Shown here piece by piece: positions 42,001-58,262 of a stretch of 64,000 nt of DNA (the stretch's first letter is position 1; every line of letters begins with the position of its first letter). Source of the stretch: Sipunculus nudus (Eukaryota > Annelida > Sipuncula > Golfingiida > Sipunculidae); the NCBI GenBank assembly GCA_026874595.1, contig CM049309.1, forward strand, positions 17,502,576 to 17,566,575. The letters run 5' to 3'. The translations under genes were made by a program, and so were the position numbers. The notes under the pieces were generated by a model. That model saw nothing but the letters and a program-made list of their open reading frames with translations, was not told the DNA's origin and did no database searches.

Positions 42001-44837
42001 CCAGTGTCTGCTTACCATAACAAGACCATGGATCTTAAGCTGAGCATGCGCGACAACTCCAAAACAATGAGAAGAACCATAAAAGAAGAAAAACAGATAA
42101 AACACCAGTCTGAAGCTTTAAAATCGTTATTTGTAAAGTCGCGTGTGCGTTTTGTTTATGTTAGCGGTACTGTCCGCGCCCCATGCCAGCTTATTTGCGT
42201 TCGTGTAGAGGAGTAACCAAAGGGTTTTTGGACGAAATATCGGTAAGTACCATATAATATCTTAAACAGTACACCTTATTTAACATGCGTGGTACCTGTC
42301 ATAATACTGCACTGAAACCATTGGCTTTCTCCTGAACAAGGTTATTATAACAAAAGGACCGGGCGCGTTCACAGGCGTCAACATAAACACAGTGCTTGCA
42401 TCGCCTGGGCGACGACACCTGTCATCAAGGAGATGCCCTGACTGACTTGGCCAAAAAATATAATACATGGTCATGCTGCCTTGTTCGTTATGGTAAACAG
42501 ACACAAGGGGGCGCTTAAATAATACGCAAAGCCATAACTAGGTGTTAGTCAGCCGTATGCAAGGCACTGAGACTGTGTGCTGGGGTGGTTTTGCTGGGAA
42601 ACGTTTGTATAAAACAAACTGATATTGTGATAGAATAGTTATAATATGGCTCCTAATTATGACTTGTGTTATTTTGTCAGCTGATGAGCCAGCCAGCGCC
42701 CCGTTTTGCCTGCTCGAGCTGATCGGTTTTGGGATGGATGATACGGGATACACTAGAAGGTCATCCACCATTAAGATCAACGGGGAGAGCCTTGATATCT
42801 TTGATTCGTTTCTTAAACATCCTTCCGGTGGTGCCACCAGAGGCCTTCACACGGTGATGCTCGATTTCCATGACAACGCCTGTAACGTTGGACAGAATTA
42901 CACATATGACACATGGGTGAGCGGGCCATCCGAAGATTTGAACAATAAGCTGAAACAGTTCCAGCCCGGTACGTTCATTGTAGGTGTGTCTAATGATGAA
43001 TTTACACGACACTTAGCCCCAGCAACTGAGACACTGAGAAGTCAGTTTGGAATTTCATTTCAAACCGAAGGCGGGTCAAAAGGCAAGTGGTATCGCTCAG
43101 CCGCAGTTTTTGTAGGTGTTAAGGGCGACCCCTCGCGGGCGAAAGTGATACAAATTCCGAGGAAAAAAGGCCCTGCTGTGTTGAGAATTGATTGGCTTGA
43201 TGGTGAGTTCGCATGATGCACATAAGGGGGGATGGGTACAAAAACCTAAACGTACATTTCACCAGGATGAACTGTTCAACCTATTCAGCATAAGCTGTTT
43301 TTCTAAAGGGTCCCGGACTATATTTACATCCGCTAAATACAAATGAACATACATAGTAAATCAAAATACATACATACATACATACATGCATATACAGTTC
43401 GGCCTTTGTCATAATTTGTTTTATTCAGTGAATTAAAACACATCTTTCATAAATACATTGAAAAAAAATTCTGCATTTTAACTTATTAAGGTTCCGAAAC
43501 TATTCTACCATAAAACGTCATTGTCCCTTTTTTAATATTTAAAAAGGAATTTTCTAATTTTAGGACGGATCGTGAAAATTAAAATACAGATCTGAATCTC
43601 CGTACGAAAAACTCCGTGTTTCTGTAGTCCCGTATGTTTCTCCATACAATATTTCCTAAAATGCATCGATCAACCCCGAAATTATTTCACTCATGCATGG
43701 GTCTCCTTCAGGCTGGGGGGGGGGGGGGGTGCATGTGCAGATAGACATGTCCTCCTTACCTTTTTAAGGGGCAAATCCAGGTCCCGAAAAGGGGACATCA
43801 TCTAAAAAAGAGGGCGGGGGGCGTCTGGACCCCCTGGATCCATCAATTCCATCAATCAGTGAATATTATTGTTATCTTTCACCTTTGCATCCTATATTGA
43901 AAAAAAAATTGGATATTGTATGTCTCAATTGCCTCACTGATTTGTCATAAATGTTAGTCCATTCTTTCGAATGTTTAAATCAAATGTAAAAAAATAAATT
44001 ATATAATGCTGAAATTAGATGTGCAGAAATTTTGAGCGGGTTTCCCTATTTCGTGGCAGGGTTTTCTGTCAGTACTCCCTTGGACTGTCTCTTCCACATT
44101 TTATTAGCAAACAAGACCTATGATTTCACTGCTTCCTAGGCCAACAGTCCACTTTAACACAGATTATCATTCAGCCTAATTAAAGTTGCCTATTCCAATA
44201 GTTTACGTTTATTAACCAAAGATCATCCCAAATCGCTTGAATCTTTTATAGATAAAGGGTAGAAAAGGCAATTGTCACCGCACACATGCTGTTCGTTTTT
44301 TTTAAATATTAATTTAGGTTTCGCCAAAATCATTGAAACATGCGGAGGTATGGGCTCTGTGAGTGTTTTCATATTTAATTCTTTTGCCCATTGAATCAAA
44401 TATGACTTAATTAAATTCTTGTTTCGTCTGTGGAATAAAATTATGTTTATTTCAGCTTTTCCTTCAGAATAGAAATTGGAGTCTTTTTTAACTAATTGAA
44501 GTTTTTTTATGGTGCACTGCTTTTTATCGAATGTTATTACATGGTCCACATTTTCCATGTTTCAGAGATGAAGTTCAGTCCCTGGGGGAAGGGTTTTACC
44601 AGGTACCCTGGCTTAAAATTCGTGGGGGTCCAGTTCACCCTGGTTACGGCGCCAACGAGCAGCGAGCAGGATTGTGTGACCCGCTGCGCAGTCTCTAACG
44701 GATGTAAGACCGTAAACGTTCTTCAGGACACCCGGCGGAAGTTGTGTCAGATGTTCACCGCCAGGTGGGGCTATCCAAACACAAGTCTCGGGCAGGACGA
44801 GAACTCAGTGATGTTTCAACTGACCTTGGCCCCATGA
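37182..44837 (+). CDS. Predicted secreted ILEI/FAM3-domain and PAN-domain protein (three exons, 458 aa)
   Basis: Exons 37182-37764, 42681-43202 and 44566-44837 join in phase (1/1) to 1377 nt. Order of parts: signal peptide (residues 1-18, ending AVTSA); helical stalk about 30-170 with heptad-like leucines and four N-glycosylation sequons (NLT twice, NVS, NMT); linker; ILEI/FAM3-type domain (about 200-368) with the GLHTVMLDF, DTW, FIVGVSNDEFT and AVFVGVKGDP strands typical of FAM3 and POMGNT1-stem domains; C-terminal four-Cys PAN/apple-like domain. FAM3 proteins are secreted cytokine-like or carbohydrate-binding factors; what this one binds is unknown. The start AAAATGG is favourable. Donors GTGAGA and GTGAGT, acceptors TTGTCAG and TTTCAG. 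An extra exon cannot be excluded, but the phases fit without one. Confidence 0.82.
38447..38484. repeat. (AT)n microsatellite
   Basis: About 38 bp of pure AT inside the inverted-repeat element. Confidence 0.9.
38971..39042. repeat. (CA)n-(TA)n compound microsatellite
   Basis: About 33 bp of CA repeats passing directly into about 38 bp of TA repeats. The 127-codon frame across it is low-complexity. Confidence 0.95.
40133..42280. other. Intron 1 of the secreted-protein gene, remainder
   Basis: 41555-41805 is copy 2 of the dispersed repeat at 21300-21540. 41940-42055 resembles 59895-59970 (TTCTCCAATTCACCTGTT...). No exon recognised; the 101-codon frame at 41911-42216 sits across repeat sequence and was not accepted as coding. 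Confidence 0.5.
42283..42640 (-). repeat. Dispersed repeat, minus orientation
   Basis: Matches 54690-55040 in inverse orientation: CCAGCACA(C)AGTCTCAGT, GCATACGGCTG, CATAACAAG(G/A), CATGTATTA, GTCAACATAAA / TTTATGTTGAC, GCGCCCGGTCC. It ends about 40 bp before exon 2. No coding sequence; type of element unknown. Confidence 0.6.
42681..43202 (+). CDS. Exon 2: ILEI/FAM3-type domain
   Basis: 522 nt, residues 195-369. Contains FCLLELIGFGMDDTGYTRRS, ESLDIFDSFL, RGLHTVMLDF, DTW, GTFIVGVSNDEFTRHLAP and the WYRSAAVFVGVKGDPSRAKV stretch. The order (small domain, RG-H-V-LD, D-TW, G-VVG-DE, FVG-KG) is that of the ILEI/FAM3 (GG-lectin-like) fold. The whole domain is in one exon flanked by phase 1 introns, as is usual for shuffled extracellular modules. 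Confidence 0.85.
43203..44565. other. Intron 2 of the secreted-protein gene
   Basis: Holds CATA repeats (about 43368-43388) and a G-run at about 43716-43731. A 111-codon minus-strand frame at 44223-44558 is lysine-rich with no recognised domain; see rejected items. Confidence 0.5.
44566..44837 (+). CDS. Exon 3: PAN/apple-like domain and stop
   Basis: 272 nt, residues 369-458, starting EMKFSPWGKGF and ending QLTLAP-stop. Four cysteines in the pattern DC-x3-C-x5-C-x13-C, with CKTVNV and KLCQMF between and after, match a minimal PAN/apple-type domain, which binds proteins or glycans in other extracellular proteins. The TGA stop is at 44835-44837. Confidence 0.78.
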
Positions 44838-45639
44838 AGAACAAAAATGGTCCGTGCTAAAGGCTTTTTTGTGTGAATTGTAAGCTTAATCTTTGCAAAC
44901 TTTAGCTCTATTTATATTTTAATTTGACTTCTCATCTGTTTAAGGTTAGCAAAGTGTTCATGTACAAAATAATCTGTGCCTGCCTTTTCCCCGGCCTTCA
45001 CTATGTCAACATTTTTTTTTTCAAATATTCGTAAGTACATACAGATGAACCTACCTGAGAGACTACCTGTCTAATAAGGTTACCTGTTTAATAAGACCAC
45101 CCTTGAGTGAACTGAAAGCATTCACATTATTTATAACTGACCTGTCTGATAAGACAACCTGTGAATTAAGACCATTTTGGGCATTCACACGTGTTACACA
45201 GGTTTCGCTCTAATGATACAGCATTCTGGTCTCATAATCGCCCACTCCTACTCTTATTAAATAATATTTCATATTATGCTCCGACTTTTTCCCGCTTCAT
45301 AGAAAATGGAGTTTAATATGACCTATTATTTAATAAGAGAAGGACACTCCCCGACCTTTAAATCAGATCTTATACCGAGGAGTAAATTGACTTGGTAAAT
45401 TTACAAGTACAACGACACAGCCGAAATACATGTATTACATCTTCATAAGATCAAGTCTACCACCAGCAGAGGCGTTGAAGTCGGTCGTCTATTTAAACTA
45501 ATCATAATTGAGACCACACGACTCACCAGGTGCACAACAGAACCAATGCTGCACCTTAATTTTTATTTAAAGGAACGAATCTTATAATTATACTAGATTC
45601 TAGTAATCTGCATCCTAAACAATGCAGGCCTCATCTATG
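44838..45639. other. 3' flank of the secreted-protein gene
   Basis: The 3' UTR should start here; no clear AATAAA was found nearby. 45055-45220 holds repeated 'ACCTGT(C/T)TAATAAG' phrases of a non-autonomous repeat. No other gene seen. Confidence 0.45.
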
Positions 45640-45831
45640 TGCATGGAGTCCCTATTGTGGGATGCTCCTCGAAACGTGTCTGCATCCATTTATTCGTCCC
45701 ATATTCCCACGTTCATTAGTGACTGTACATTTGTTCATATTCCTTGATGACGTTCCGAAATCCTGATAATGAACCGGACCCACACCAGCTAACCGATTAT
45801 TCATTCACTCATTCCCAAAATGCCCTAAAAA
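45640..45831 (+). repeat. Dispersed repeat, left half of interrupted copy
   Basis: Matches 36286-36520 and continues at 47043-47165 after the 1.2 kb insertion. Confidence 0.7.
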
Positions 45832-47042
45832 CAGTGCAGCGCCGTTTATCGGAACATTGTTTGTCCGAAACAAATGTTTCTAAATTTGATTTGGCCATTT
45901 GAAAATAATTTTTATTGCAACGGAAGAACAGATCGTCATATGTGTATTGACTCCCGGTCCCGAAACGGTTTCCTCCCGGTTTCGGAGCTGAAGGCGAGAC
46001 AACACCTACTCACCTAGGTTATACACACGCAGCCAACCGTTCGCTCGGACTTATACTCAATTGAGCAGTTGTAGGTGTGAAAAAATGGTCCATTAATTAA
46101 CCTTGTGTCCCGCATTGTCAAGTGGTTCACACCTGTAAACTATCCACCGATGAGAGCGAGAAAATTTTGCGCTGATAATGTAGGACACTCATATAGGCTT
46201 GAAATTGTACTCATCTGAGCAGTTTAACGACGCAAGCAAATCTGTTTTCTATTTAGGCTATATATAATGAAACGCAAGTTTATACACAATTTTGCAAATC
46301 TTTACCAAGACAACACCGATCGCAGCACTTAAGTTTCATGTCTGATGGAGTCAGGGGCTTTAAAGTGCAAGCGTCATGTCCTGTTACTTGAAGGCATGTA
46401 TACGTTCTACCATTCTTGACTGAGGCGCAAATGCAGCTTAAATGGCCACAGAGTTCAATGTTGTCACATCCACCGTCAGTGACATCAAGAACAGTCGTCA
46501 GAAGTTCAGAAACTTCAATGGCCAGATGCCAGACACGTAAGTTACCAAGACACGAGAGACGATGCGCACAGCGTCTGATGACACGTTAGCTTAAGAAGCG
46601 TCCTGGGCGGCAATTCCAGACTGTCCAAACCCGGACAGGTTGACGGGCTTAAAACTAAAATCGATTCGACATAGAAGGCGGTACCGAGGGCGGTAAAACT
46701 GGCATGGCGGATATCCACACGTTCGGCGAGAGATTAACTGGTACATTTACTTCAGTGACAAATAATCTTAATAAAGAAATGGAAAATATTAAAATTATTT
46801 GATTTGTTTATTCTATGTAAATAAACAGGTATTTTATACCTATTATTCCGTTCTGGTCCCGGTTTTTAGACCTCTGAAAGCTAAGCGAAGTCTGTTACAC
46901 CGTGCCGCCATTTAGTTATAATACAGGGATGATGAAACCGATAAAACGATTTTATTTTACATATAACCGTTCATTCGAATGTTCATTTATCCGAACAAAA
47001 CCGTGTCCCCCGAGATGTTCGGATGAACAGTGCGCTCCATTG
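45832..47042. mobile_element. 1.2 kb Tigger-like non-autonomous insertion
   Basis: Left end CAGTGCAGCGCCGTTTATC, right end (inverse) CAATGGAGCGCACTGTTC: imperfect inverted termini with subterminal 'TTTATCCGAAC' and 'GTTCGGAT' motifs. It interrupts a repeat whose uninterrupted copy is at 36286-36650, which supports insertion. No transposase is readable. The Tigger/pogo link rests on the CAGTG-type ends only. Confidence 0.6.
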
Positions 47043-47165
47043 TATTACATGAGATTCCGTTCATGATTGCGTTAGTTATGATGTGAACAATCACATATGT
47101 AAACACACACGCAATCACACACAAACACACACACACGAACGGGAACGAACGCATTCCCTCCTTAA
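47043..47165 (+). repeat. Dispersed repeat, right half of interrupted copy
   Basis: Continues the copy from 45640-45831; matches 36520-36650 including ATGAGATTC, the AAACACACAC run and the GGGAA(T/C)GAA(T/C)GCAT(A/T)CCCTC phrase. Confidence 0.7.
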
Positions 47166-48810
47166 TCGGCTGAGTCACCCTTACGCTCTTTAAACAGCGT
47201 TTTAAATATCTATAGGCCTACGACCTATATCTCAAATCATTTGGTTCTTTAGAAGCGTAAAAATTCCGCTGCCTCAGAGTGCAAGTCAACCTTTGAAGAA
47301 CGACAGTGCGTTTGATGTATTCAAAATGTTTCGTATGTAATTTATCCACTAGGTGTCGCTCTCCTTCAGTGAACTCAGAGGAGTGATATCTGTTGGATAA
47401 TTAACAGGTGTCCCACATTACACTTCCCCCTCGGTTTATCTGTCAGGAGATTTACAAAAAACGGTCCGAACAGATTTTGTTGTAATTTTGTGGACTGGTA
47501 GGAAAACAACCAAGGAACAATCAACCAGTTCGGAGGTTATCGGTATCACAATTTAAAACATTGATTCAAACGATTTTGTTCAAGTTGTTCTAGTCATTAA
47601 AATAAAGCAATTATTTGTATTAGCGGGTAGCTTTGTACTGGAGATGACCTGGGACGGGGCTGGTAATTTACTGGGGCAAGATCTCATGAGAATAATCTTG
47701 GCGGGGTGAGATGCCTCTGACATCATCTTGTTAAAAAAATTTTTGTCACATCCCCCCTTATTCTTTGTATAGCCCAACTTGTTTAAACTTCTTGGATATT
47801 TCCGTAGCATATTGATAATCGGTCTGGTCAAATATCAGGTTGTAGCAAGCAGACCTCTCCAATGATGAATGCCCTTTTAATCAGAGATATAGGATTCGGG
47901 GCTTCGATTAGAGTCAGGACTCGAGTCTACTTTTTTCGAGACTCGAATTCGAACTTTGGCTCGAGGGTTCTGTACTCAGACTCGGGGTAAGAACTCGAGA
48001 AATCAGACCAAGTCCCTTTCAGTCCAGTAGAAAACAGTAGAATAAAACCCTAAAAAGACTAAAAATAATACTATATGGCAAGCTTTAGCTCTGCATTGGG
48101 AGCAATATATGTGTAAACTTACATAAAAATAAACATGACAATCTCGGATTTCTATTCAAAATTTGTTTTAATAAGGAGATATGCCGCGAAATTGAACCCG
48201 GATTCCAAATATCTCGGACTCGAACCTCGAGGACTTGGACTCGAGTGGTTAAGACTGTATACCACATGTATATCTGTACTGTGTTTTACGTGCCTTCCAA
48301 TAGGCGTTTATTCATCGACAAGGAGATTGTATGTATCTATCTTTATGTTGGTTGGTTCGTGTGTTAGCTTGCTTGTTGGCAGGAATGCGCAAACGTGAGT
48401 TTGGAAAAACCTTATTTCGATGCAATTAACTTCCTTGCCTCAGAGCCCTATGTGGTATTCCATTTATACATTTAAAATAAATGTTCAAAAACAGATAAAT
48501 AAACAGGCATTTATGAGAGGTTACATAATCATCATCCTATACTTTATTCGAATGACCATAGTATGTTAGTTAAGTTATGGACTTTCCGTGTGTATAAAGC
48601 GACCTCATGCGACACTGGTTGCTTCTTACCGAGGTTTTAGTAGCTGCTGGTCAGATACTAAATTAACAGGAAAACTCAACCAGCTGATTATGATGATAAA
48701 CGTGAACAGTTGGGTGATCGGGACTCCCCGGTTTAGAGGGAAAGCTGGGAGGGGGGACGGATTGCTTTAAACAGATACAATTACAAGAACCGATTCTGAT
48801 AACAGGTTTT
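47166..48810. other. Intergenic, no gene recognised
   Basis: 47930-48250 contains a run of diverged 'GACTCGAG' phrases (for example near 47940, 47990 and 48205-48245), a short degenerate repeat. Otherwise nothing recognised. Confidence 0.45.
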
Positions 48811-50600
48811 TAGCTCAGCTGACTGAAAACCTGTTATCTGAGCTATAGCGGTCACTCTTTGTCCGTCGTCGGTCCGTCTGGCCGTACGGCCGTCCGTTAA
48901 CAGGGAACAAATCGTAACCGCTGGACCTGGAATCTTCTAACTTGACATTCAGGGAGGTACATGAAAAATCTCCTTGGAAACCTGAACTTAGGTCTCTATT
49001 ATCTTTATTCTCCGGGCTATGGGTCTCGTAAGTGACTCCCAGAATAATAAAAAAAATTAATATACAAACGCTTCGGTATCTGAATAACTACTGCCTTGAT
49101 CACCATGATTCTTGGCATGAATATTGATCATGGAGTGTTCCGTCAGTCCTGCAAACTGGTAGCACCATGTGTTTTTTTTCTAATTTTTTCATGTTTTTCT
49201 CTTATATTTGATACCTTCAAAGAAGCTGTCATCTGTTAACAGGACACAAATCGTCACCGCTGGACCTTGATTTCTAACTTGACATCAAAGGTGGTCCATG
49301 AAAAGTCTCTATGGAAATCTGAAATACGGTCTCTGTTAAGTCATATCTTCCTCACTATGGGGCTCGTTAGTACCTCCCAGAGAATTAAAAATGTTATACA
49401 GAAGGTTTGCATTGGTTTCCAGAGATCTCCTCTGAGACCCTTAGACTGATCTTTCCGAAACCTAGTATAGTTGTTCCTTTACCTATGTTGTTGTGCATAA
49501 CAACGACAGATGGTACCACCAGCAATCTTTTCTGTGCAGTATGAATCTGGGTGTCTTTTAGATAACAGCCCATATCTCAGGGGTGGCTCAATGTATTTTG
49601 CTGAAAGTTTGCATGTCCATAGACTTTGGATCTCTCTATCTTAAAATTGCAACTGGTGGCGCCACCTATAATACTTTTAGCGTAGTGTCCATCTGTGCAT
49701 TTGCCATCTGTTCGTCTTAGTGGTTCTTCATTGTATTGGGTTGAAATTGTGCATGTTCATAGATCCTCAACACCTACATCTCATAAACAAGACTGGTGGG
49801 GCCGTCTGCTGTTATTTTCGCGTGGCGTTTATATATCCGCTTTTGGTGAAAATCGCTCATATCTCAGGAATGTCTCAAGATATTGGTCTGAAATTTGGCA
49901 TGTCAATCATCTTGGAAAGTTTCTGGTAAACCAGCCAGGTGGCGCCACCCGGTTTTGTAGAATAAATAAAGGCTTTCTCTGAGGAGTGACTTGTTATATT
50001 TGCCTTAAAGTTTCCAAATCCATACATCTTGGACTCCTCCATCTTGTACTCAAGACTGGTGCAGCCACGTGCAATCAGTTTCCTGTGGCATCCATCCGTA
50101 CATGTGCTTTGGGTGAAAATTCCTTATATCTCAGGAGTGGTTCAAGGTATTGGTCTTAAATTTGGCATGTCCATCCATCTTGGAAAATTTTCTCGTAAAC
50201 CAGACAGGTGGCACTACCTACCTTCCTGTTTCTGTAGAATAAATTAATGCTCTTTTCTTAGGAATGGTGTGCCGTATTGGCCTGAAATTGTGCATGTCCA
50301 TAGATCTTGGCCTGCCCCATCTTGTACTCAAGACTGGTGGCGCCACATCTGCAATCATTTTCCTGTGGCGTCCATATGTACATGTGCTTTGGGGGAAAAT
50401 TGCTCATATCTCAGGAATGGTTCAAGATATTGGTCTGAAATTTGGCATGTCAATCCGTCTTGGAGAATTTTCTTATAAACCAGACATTTCTAAGGACTTT
50501 TTACAGAATTCATGATTTTTTGGCACTCTGGCAGTGATCTTTCTCATTGTTCAACATTCCTTGAATTCAGGTGAGCGTCATGGCTCATGGGCCACCAGTT
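48811..50600 (-). mobile_element. Family C element, copy C4 (reverse orientation)
   Basis: On the minus strand it begins AACTGGTGGCCCATGAGCC (an imperfect version of the palindrome), box GCTCACCTGA, and ends with the hairpin at 48811-48845 (outer arms TAGCTCAG/CTGAGCTA, loop enlarged). GTCCGTC tracts lie next to the hairpin (48859-48900). The body has tandem units of about 250 bp with GGTGGCGCCACC boxes (49654, 49941, 50336), CTCAGGAATG and ATTTGGCATGTC. Confidence 0.68.
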
Positions 50601-50764
50601 TTCAATTGACGTTAAGCAGCAGAAGTCACAAAAAATGCAATTTATAAAAATACATTTTCTGCTTTTCTAAACAGCGATACTTTTTATTCAAAATTGTAGC
50701 ATAATGTGAGCGGGTACGTTTGCATGGCAGTTCATCAATACTTTTAGAGGACTATTAGCCGGCG

Positions 50765-51640
50765 ATTAATTAATCTTTTGAATATGTTTATATGTTAACT
50801 TTTAGATTATGTTTATATGTTGACCTTTGACTAAGTTTATGTTTTTATAACCTTTTGACTGTGTTTATATGTTAATCTTTTGATTAAGTTTATATGTTAA
50901 CCTTTTGACTATGTTTATATGTTAACGTTTTGATTATTTTTATATGTTTACCTTTGACTATGTTTATTTGTTAACTTTTAGATTATGTTTATATGTTAAC
51001 CTTTGACTAAGTTTATATGTTTTTATAACCTTTTGACTGTGTTTATATGTTAACCTTTTGACTGTGTTTATATGTTAACCTTTTGACTGTGTTTATATGT
51101 TAACGTTTTGATTATTTTTATATGTTTACCTTTGACTATGTTTATTTGTTAACTTTTAGATTATGTTTATATGTTAACCTTTGACTAAGTTTATATGTTT
51201 TTATAACCTTTTGACTGTGTTTATATGTTAACCTTTTGACTATGTTTATATGTTAACCTTTTGACTGTGTTTATATGTTAACGTTTTGATTATTTTTATA
51301 TGTTTACCTTTGACTATGTTTATTTGTTAACTTTTAGATTATGTTTATATGTTAACCTTTGACTAAGTTTATATGTTTTTATAACCTTTTGACTGTGTTT
51401 ATATGTTAACCTTTTGACAATGTTTATATGTTAACCTTTTGACTATGTATATATGTTTACCTTTTGACTGTGTTTATATGTTAACCTTTTGACAATGTAT
51501 ATATGTTAACCTTTTGACTATGTATATATGTTTACCTTTTGACTGTGTTTATATGTTAACCCTTTTGACTATGTTTATATGTTAACCTTTTGACTATGTA
51601 TATATGTTAACCTTTTGACTTATTTATATGTTAACCTTAT
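50765..51640 (+). repeat. 25-bp minisatellite with 178-bp higher-order period
   Basis: About 35 units of GTTTATATGTTAACCTTTTGACT(A/G)T. Variant units (CTTTTAGATTATG near 50799, 50975, 51153, 51331; GTTTTTATAACC between them) recur every 176-178 bp, i.e. every seven units, showing block duplication. Each unit carries the GTTAAC palindrome. It starts about 165 bp beyond the C4 element. Confidence 0.93.
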
Positions 51641-51756
51641 AGCTTTCTCTTTACTTTTCTCGATGTTTTTCTAAATGTTTTGTCCATATTCGCCCCCCCC
51701 CCCCTCCCGGCCATTACAATCCTCGAATAAAGTCGGTTATACACTGCACTCATTTC

Positions 51757-51988
51757 AGATCTCCTTCTTTTTAACCGCTGCTTTGTTTTCGTAAGTTTTT
51801 CGTGTCTCAACAGCATGGCTGGAATTGTATCAATTAAGATTCAGACCGCTGTCGTGGATTTAAAACATGGATGTTCTATATGCGGTACCACGCTCTAATT
51901 GGTCTGGTTACAGTTATATGGTCTGAATGAGCTCTAATGGTTTAACCAATCATGTTACACAAAGCAGCGGTTACACCGAAGGAGATCT
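51757..51988. mobile_element. MITE-like inverted-repeat element, copy 2
   Basis: 232 bp. Left end AGATCTCCTTCTTTTTAACC-GCTGCTTTGT, right end ACAAAGCAGCGGTTACACC-GAAGGAGATCT. Inner parts CTAATTGGTCTG and CTCTAATGG are also similar to 671-1026. A TA or other target duplication could not be fixed. Non-coding. Confidence 0.75.
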
Positions 51989-54045
51989 GTCACGACTGAC
52001 GTGTACAACCGCTTCGTAAGGAGTGCACCTCCCGGTATATGCCTATGCTAAGCATGCGTTCGAAAAGAGAGCTAAAGTAAAGTGACAAGTGTGGTGTCAA
52101 AAATAGTATGCTTACCAGCATGCATGTTTGATATCTCAAATAAACTCTTTTTGCATCAGATGATATTATTTGAGATTTTTCTATAGGACAGATCACATCT
52201 GTCAATATTGATATTTGGTGTTTTTCGATGGTCGATGACATTTCTGTTATTCCAGTATTCAAATTAGCTTTCATACTAGTTAGCCGCGGGAACTCTGGTT
52301 TATATGTCTATGACACCCGGGAGAGAGAGAGTAAAATAACTAACAGTCGGTGCCAGTTAAGTAATAATTCCTGTTTGATTCGATATCAGATATGTATCAG
52401 ATATCTGTATGAGAGAGAGAGGTATTAAAAACTCTGCGGCTAAACAAGTGTTTTTTTGTTATCTTTGACGCGTATCCGAGCAGACATACCTTGTCACTAA
52501 GTATAATCCGACCAATCATTTAATATGTTAGTATTATTTCAACTAACACCTACTATATAAGAAATTTAGGACGGGCTTCATTTAAACCCAATATATTAAC
52601 GAATCGCCCTAAATGTCTGTTAAATTTATTATCCCTTACATGCATGTCTCCAACGGATTTGTGTGACTGACAGCTAAGTCGTCCGAGACACAGAAAGGAA
52701 CAGAGCCCGGAGCCGTGTTAGCCACACAAATGCGGCTGGCCTGGACAAAATGGCGGCTGACTTTAGTAGTAAGCCAAGTGTTGTGGCTCGACTCGGCCTG
52801 CAAAATGTCGGCTGGCTTATAAACTGACCTGAACGACTACTCATTTGACCATGTTACAAAGTACCCGTTTCATTTTAACACGTTATCTATATTTTATTTT
52901 TGCCATATTGTGGTGACTAGTTTGTGATTATATATAGCGTATATATCTTTGTAGTTTCATTAGCCAGCAGTTTTCATACTTAAACAATCACACCGTTTTC
53001 TTTCAGTGACAAGAAACAAAAAAATCTGAACATTCTTTTTACAAATGTTGCTATTCAGGTAAGCGCCTTAAGTTCAACTCTGTCAGTCAGCATCAAAATC
53101 AATAAAAGAAACTGTAAATTGGCCTGTACATGTTTCGGGCATTTTTAATTGTAAATTAATTAATTTTTGTATTTTTTTTCTCAAGCCAAAACGAGCTGCA
53201 CAAAATCGGCTCACTACGGCTTAATGAAATATTGGCGGCGCTACCTGATTAACTCAGCTGGACTCGGATTGATCATAACTAGGCTGGCGGCGGCGGTGCA
53301 AAATGGCGGCGGCGCCGAGGTCTGTGCAGGAACATTGAACGTTGTTCATCAAAGGGAGATGGGAGTTACACTGTGGGTTTGAAAAATCACGTTTCCTTTT
53401 CTAATCACTCCTCACTGATACGCTAAGAATATCGTCTATAGTACAGCGATATCGTGGTGGCATTGTGATTGTGTGTGTGTGTGTGGGGGGGGGGGGGGTG
53501 ATGTAGTCGACCCATCAGTCTATCCTGTTCCTTTCGAGTCGTGCCTAAAGACCGGTTAGATGCCCGGAAGGCCTGGTTTTAGAAGAATCTAGAGTAAGCA
53601 AGGACAGACAGGCTTGTATTTTCATTCGTTAGAGCGCCGGTAGATGGGGCTGGTGCTTATGCCGAGACATCAAGCATGCAGGACAGACTCAAGTGATTAA
53701 AAATATTTTATAAAATATATTCCACTTTTTCCATTTAGGTGTAAATCATTCATATATGTGATACACAATTATTCATTGATAATTCATACATTTCCTTAAT
53801 AGTTAATTATAGTTAATAAAGTTAATAACAACATAACAATATTTACTGTAATTCAAAACCACTAAAGCCTCTAAAAAGCTTGTTAACATGTGGTTGTTAT
53901 ACAAATAATAACAAACTTACATTATATCTTTATCGAAAACATATTGGATTAAAAGTTCAAAACTATCTAACCCTGTTGTGTCCTATAATTAGTTGAGCCT
54001 CATCAAGTGGAAACAGTTGAGCATTTTGCACGCCTGCCATCAAAT
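51989..54045. other. Intergenic sequence, including 3' flank of the TMEM151-like gene
   Basis: 52690-52840 and 53210-53345 are CpG- and GGC-rich with repeated AAAATGGCGGC phrases. (GT)n then a G-run lies at about 53471-53499. 53700-54045 is AT-rich and would include the 3' UTR of the next gene. No further gene recognised. Confidence 0.45.

Positions 54046-58262
<4,217 letters not shown>

Noticed and set aside
41911-42216. 101-codon plus-strand frame between exons 1 and 2 of the secreted-protein gene
   Set aside because: It overlaps dispersed repeat sequence also seen near 59895, and exons 1 and 2 already join in phase without it.
44223-44558. 111-codon minus-strand frame, lysine-rich, near exon 3 of the secreted-protein gene
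   Set aside because: No recognised domain, opposite strand within an intron, AT-driven composition. A decayed retroelement piece cannot be excluded.
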